From an uncultured Mesocricetibacter sp. (lineage in GTDB: Bacteria > Pseudomonadota > Gammaproteobacteria > Enterobacterales > Pasteurellaceae), in the NCBI GenBank assembly GCA_905373425.1, contig CAJPST010000125.1:1-6573 (forward strand): 6,573 nucleotides of DNA. Direction: 5' to 3'. Of the stretch, positions 5,269 to 6,573 are shown piece by piece. Both the position numbers and the translations under genes were made by a program. Position 1 is the first letter of the stretch. Each line of letters opens with the position of its first letter. The notes under the pieces were generated by a model that did no database searches, was not told the origin of the DNA, and saw only the letters and a program-made list of their open reading frames with translations.

Positions 5269-5988
5269 ATGCAACTACCAGAACTTAAACCTGCCAAACT
5301 GCTACGTCGCTACAAGCGTTTTCTGGCGGATATTGAACTTCCAAACGGTGAAATTTTGACTATTCACTGTGCCAATACCGGTGCAATGATTGGTTGCGGT
5401 TCAGCCGGTGATACGGTGTTTTATTCCACATCAGATAGCACAACTCGTAAATATCCGCATTCATGGGAAATCACACAATTGCAAAACGGACAGTTGGTAT
5501 GCATCAATACGCACCGCTCAAATCAACTGACCTTAGAAGCCTTACAAAATAAACAAATTAAAGAGTTAGCAATTTATGATCAAATTTTGCCCGAAGTTAA
5601 ATATGGCGAAGAAAACAGCCGTATTGACTTTCTGTTGAAAGCTAAAGGTGAGCCCGATTGCTATGTGGAAGTAAAATCCGTTACATTAGTGGATGGCAAT
5701 ATCGGCATGTTTCCTGATGCCGTTACCACACGCGGACAAAAACATTTGCGTGAATTGATTGCGATGAAAAAACTAGGGCATCGCGCAGTAGTTTTTTTTG
5801 CCGGTTTACATAATGGATTCGACTGCTTCAAAACCGCAGTCCATATCGATCCCGAATATGACAAATTATTACGGCAAGCTATACGGGAAGGAGTTGAAGT
5901 TTATAGCTATGCCGTTGAGTTTGAAATTTCAGGTAAAATTCCGGCCGCACTTTCTCTAACTTCGTCGGTAAAAATTGTTATGCCCTAG
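5269..5988 (+). CDS. sfsA: SfsA family protein (sugar fermentation stimulation protein, nuclease-like fold)
   Basis: A 239-residue cytosolic protein, near the usual length (E. coli SfsA has 234). The N-terminal OB-like part (about 1-80) has RRYKRFLADIEL, HCANTGAM and YSTSDSTTRKYPHSWE; the C-terminal part has SRIDFLLKA, CYVEVKSVTL, FPDAVTTRGQKHLREL and RAVVFFAGLH. Asp120, Glu134 and Lys136 (ID...EVK) fit a PD-(D/E)XK nuclease-like core. Overexpression of E. coli sfsA stimulates maltose fermentation genes, and DNA binding has been reported; the true role is unsettled. I chose ATG 5269 because family members begin just before the RYKRFLAD block and AGAGA lies eight bases upstream; an in-frame TTG at 5227 lies inside the predicted -10. 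In E. coli sfsA precedes dksA; here it is followed by a non-coding region. Confidence 0.95.
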   Translation: MQLPELKPAKLLRRYKRFLADIELPNGEILTIHCANTGAMIGCGSAGDTVFYSTSDSTTRKYPHSWEITQLQNGQLVCINTHRSNQLTLEALQNKQIKELAIYDQILPEVKYGEENSRIDFLLKAKGEPDCYVEVKSVTLVDGNIGMFPDAVTTRGQKHLRELIAMKKLGHRAVVFFAGLHNGFDCFKTAVHIDPEYDKLLRQAIREGVEVYSYAVEFEISGKIPAALSLTSSVKIVMP

Positions 5989-6027
5989 AAAAAATTAAAT
6001 AGGAATGGTTTTTATTTGTAAAAATAT

Positions 6028-6056
6028 TTGACATCATCTTTGAGAATAGTTATCAT
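6028..6056 (+). promoter_or_regulatory. Near-consensus sigma70 promoter of a small RNA gene
   Basis: A perfect -35 TTGACA (6028-6033), exactly 17 bp, then TATCAT (6051-6056), five of six matches. The A/T-rich TGTAAAAATAT upstream could act as an UP element. No plus-strand protein gene follows before convergent kdsA, so this strong promoter is otherwise unexplained. Predicted start: 6061-6064. Confidence 0.8.
6041..6055 (+). promoter_or_regulatory. Fur box overlapping the -10
   Basis: TGAGAATAGTTATCA is a 7-1-7 inverted repeat; against the Fur motif TGATAATnATTATCA it matches 12 of 14 informative positions. It covers five of the six -10 bases, so iron-loaded Fur bound here should block RNA polymerase. 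A further half-site-like GATAATCA lies at 6079-6086 inside the transcript. Fur binding is inferred from motif and placement. Confidence 0.75.
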
Positions 6057-6062
6057 CTGCAC

Positions 6063-6133
6063 CATCCAAACAATAATAGATAATCACTCCAACGTTTATG
6101 TCGCTTATTCCCCACAATAAGCGGCATTTTTTC
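6063..6133 (+). ncRNA. Candidate Fur-repressed trans-acting small RNA (RyhB/HrrF-like in role)
   Basis: A transcript of about 70 nt is bounded by the promoter at 6028-6056 and the terminator at 6098-6132. It has an A/U-rich unstructured 5' part (6064-6084, with AAACAAUAAUAGAUAAU suited to Hfq), a pyrimidine segment UCACUCCAACG (6084-6094) complementary to Shine-Dalgarno-like sequence, then a 12-bp terminator hairpin with a C-rich loop and U tail. The layout matches iron-responsive sRNAs such as E. coli RyhB, which is made when Fur releases its promoter and lowers translation of iron-using proteins. H. influenzae has a Fur-regulated sRNA named HrrF, reported as conserved in Pasteurellaceae; this may be its counterpart, but I cannot compare sequences and give no symbol. 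The exact ends are approximate. The only ATG inside (6098) lies in the terminator stem without a ribosome site. Confidence 0.78.
6098..6132 (+). terminator. Intrinsic terminator of the small RNA
   Basis: ATGTCGCTTATT (6098-6109) pairs with AATAAGCGGCAT (6116-6127) over 12 bp with one G-U pair, around the 6-base loop CCCCAC. A T6 run (6127-6132; the first T pairs with A6098) is followed by C and TTT. It is far stronger in the plus direction and lies 110 bp beyond sfsA, so it could also catch sfsA readthrough. Confidence 0.9.
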
Positions 6134-6161
6134 TTTGCTATATAACTATTTACCACGCTTG

Positions 6162-6221
6162 TAGCTTAAGTTGATAACCTACCGTAAAAGTGCGGTCAAT
6201 TTTAACCGCGTTTTTAAGCTA
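6162..6221 (-). terminator. Probable kdsA terminator built around an uptake sequence
   Basis: The core stem is GCGGT with ACCGC (6192-6196 and 6205-6209) around an 8-base loop; on the minus strand it is followed by A and CTTTT. An outer inverted repeat, TAGCTTAA (6162-6169) with TTAAGCTA (6214-6221), encloses it, giving a two-level hairpin 16-75 bp after the kdsA stop. Read on the plus strand the inner stem extends to 11 bp with two G-U pairs and a T5 run in its right arm, so it may act in both directions. Confidence 0.55.
6188..6196 (+). repeat. DNA uptake signal sequence (AAGTGCGGT)
   Basis: An exact core followed by CAATTTT, forming the left arm of the kdsA-side hairpin. Its right arm, ACCGCGTTT, is an imperfect inverted copy of the core. 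Paired uptake sequences serving as terminators are well known in Pasteurellaceae. Confidence 0.9.
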
Positions 6222-6236
6222 AGAGCTGGATGCTTA

Positions 6237-6573
6237 TTACTTTGACGTATCTAATTGCGGAAAACTTTTCACTAAATCGTCAATTGCTTTCATTTGGCCG
6301 ACAAAACCCTCAAGTACATTTAACGGCAAAGCGGATGGACCGTCGCATTTGGCTTGATTTGGCTCAGGATGGGCTTCTAAAAATAACCCGGCGATTCCAA
6401 CCGCCATACCGGCACGTGCCAACTCAGTCACCTGATCACGACGCCCTCCTGAAGCTGCACCGAACGGATCTCGACATTGTAGCGAATGAGTAACATCAAA
6501 AATGACCGGGCAGCCTTTCGAAACTTTTTTCATAATACCAAAACCCAGCATATCCACTACCAAATTATCATAA
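6237..6573 (-). CDS. kdsA: 3-deoxy-8-phosphooctulonate (Kdo-8-P) synthase, C-terminal part (cut by window edge)
   Basis: The reading frame enters from the right edge without a start; its first visible residues YDNLVVDMLGF match GYDNLIVDMLGF of E. coli KdsA. About 111 residues remain of a protein usually near 284. KdsA condenses phosphoenolpyruvate with arabinose 5-phosphate to make Kdo-8-phosphate for lipopolysaccharide inner core. Visible hallmarks are SKGCPVIFDVTHSLQCRDPFGAASGGRR with the substrate- and metal-site DVTH histidine, GIAGLFLEAHPEPNQAKCDGPSALPL, and the end FVGQMKAIDDLVKSFPQLDTSK. The DPFGAASGGRR loop and AKCDGPSALPL are typical of KdsA rather than DAHP synthase. It converges on the small RNA gene, with a USS-based hairpin between them. 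Confidence 0.96.
   Translation of the reverse strand, partial: YDNLVVDMLGFGIMKKVSKGCPVIFDVTHSLQCRDPFGAASGGRRDQVTELARAGMAVGIAGLFLEAHPEPNQAKCDGPSALPLNVLEGFVGQMKAIDDLVKSFPQLDTSK

Noticed and set aside
6098..6145. A 15-codon ORF (MSLIPHNKRHFFFAI) overlapping the sRNA.
   Set aside because: Its start lies in the terminator stem without a Shine-Dalgarno and it runs past the terminator, so it is unlikely to be translated.
6563..6563. A start for kdsA at the TTG here.
   Set aside because: The frame stays open to the window edge and YDNL upstream matches KdsA, so this is an internal leucine codon of a truncated gene.
1..6573. Signs of CRISPR, insertion sequences, prophage or defence genes.
   Set aside because: None seen: no spaced direct repeats, transposase or integrase motifs, and all proteins are housekeeping.

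Overview
The window comes from a Pasteurellaceae bacterium. Every protein is close to its Escherichia coli / Haemophilus influenzae counterpart, the DNA is AT-rich, and three intergenic regions carry the exact 9-bp Haemophilus-type DNA uptake sequence AAGTGCGGT (3395-3403, 5120-5128, 6188-6196). I cannot fix genus or species from sequence alone.

Layout. (1) Positions 1-1212, minus strand: the start of sspB and all of sspA, joined by a one-base TAATG overlap, preceded by a small exported rhodanese. Between rhodanese and sspA lies a leader with competing inverted repeats, a T-rich tract and a promoter-like element. (2) Positions 1243-3379: pykA-type pyruvate kinase on the minus strand with a clear intrinsic terminator, divergent from sixA (phosphohistidine phosphatase) across a 201-bp region holding a promoter in each direction. 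(3) Positions 3502-5100, minus strand: xthA (exonuclease III) and, 15 bp downstream, a DUF695-RraB two-domain protein (TIGR01619 type), apparently one operon. (4) Positions 5269-5988, plus strand: sfsA, divergent from xthA; the two putative -35 elements overlap. (5) Positions 5989-6236: no protein gene, but a near-consensus promoter (TTGACA-17-TATCAT) with a strong 7-1-7 Fur box on its -10, followed within about 70 nt by a textbook terminator. I read this as a Fur-repressed small RNA gene. (6) Positions 6237-6573, minus strand: the C-terminal part of kdsA, running off the window.

The protein genes are mostly housekeeping: glycolysis (pyk), phosphate removal from phosphohistidine carriers (sixA), stress and proteolysis adaptors (sspA/sspB), base excision repair (xthA) and lipopolysaccharide Kdo synthesis (kdsA). 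The most interesting item is the non-coding gene at about 6063-6133, a candidate iron-responsive sRNA functionally comparable to RyhB, and possibly the local form of HrrF described from nontypeable H. influenzae; I cannot test that identity here. Second is the three-segment, mutually exclusive pairing ahead of sspA (739-804), which looks like an attenuator. No CRISPR array, insertion sequence, prophage gene, tRNA or rRNA was seen, and no gene-free stretch exceeds 300 bp.
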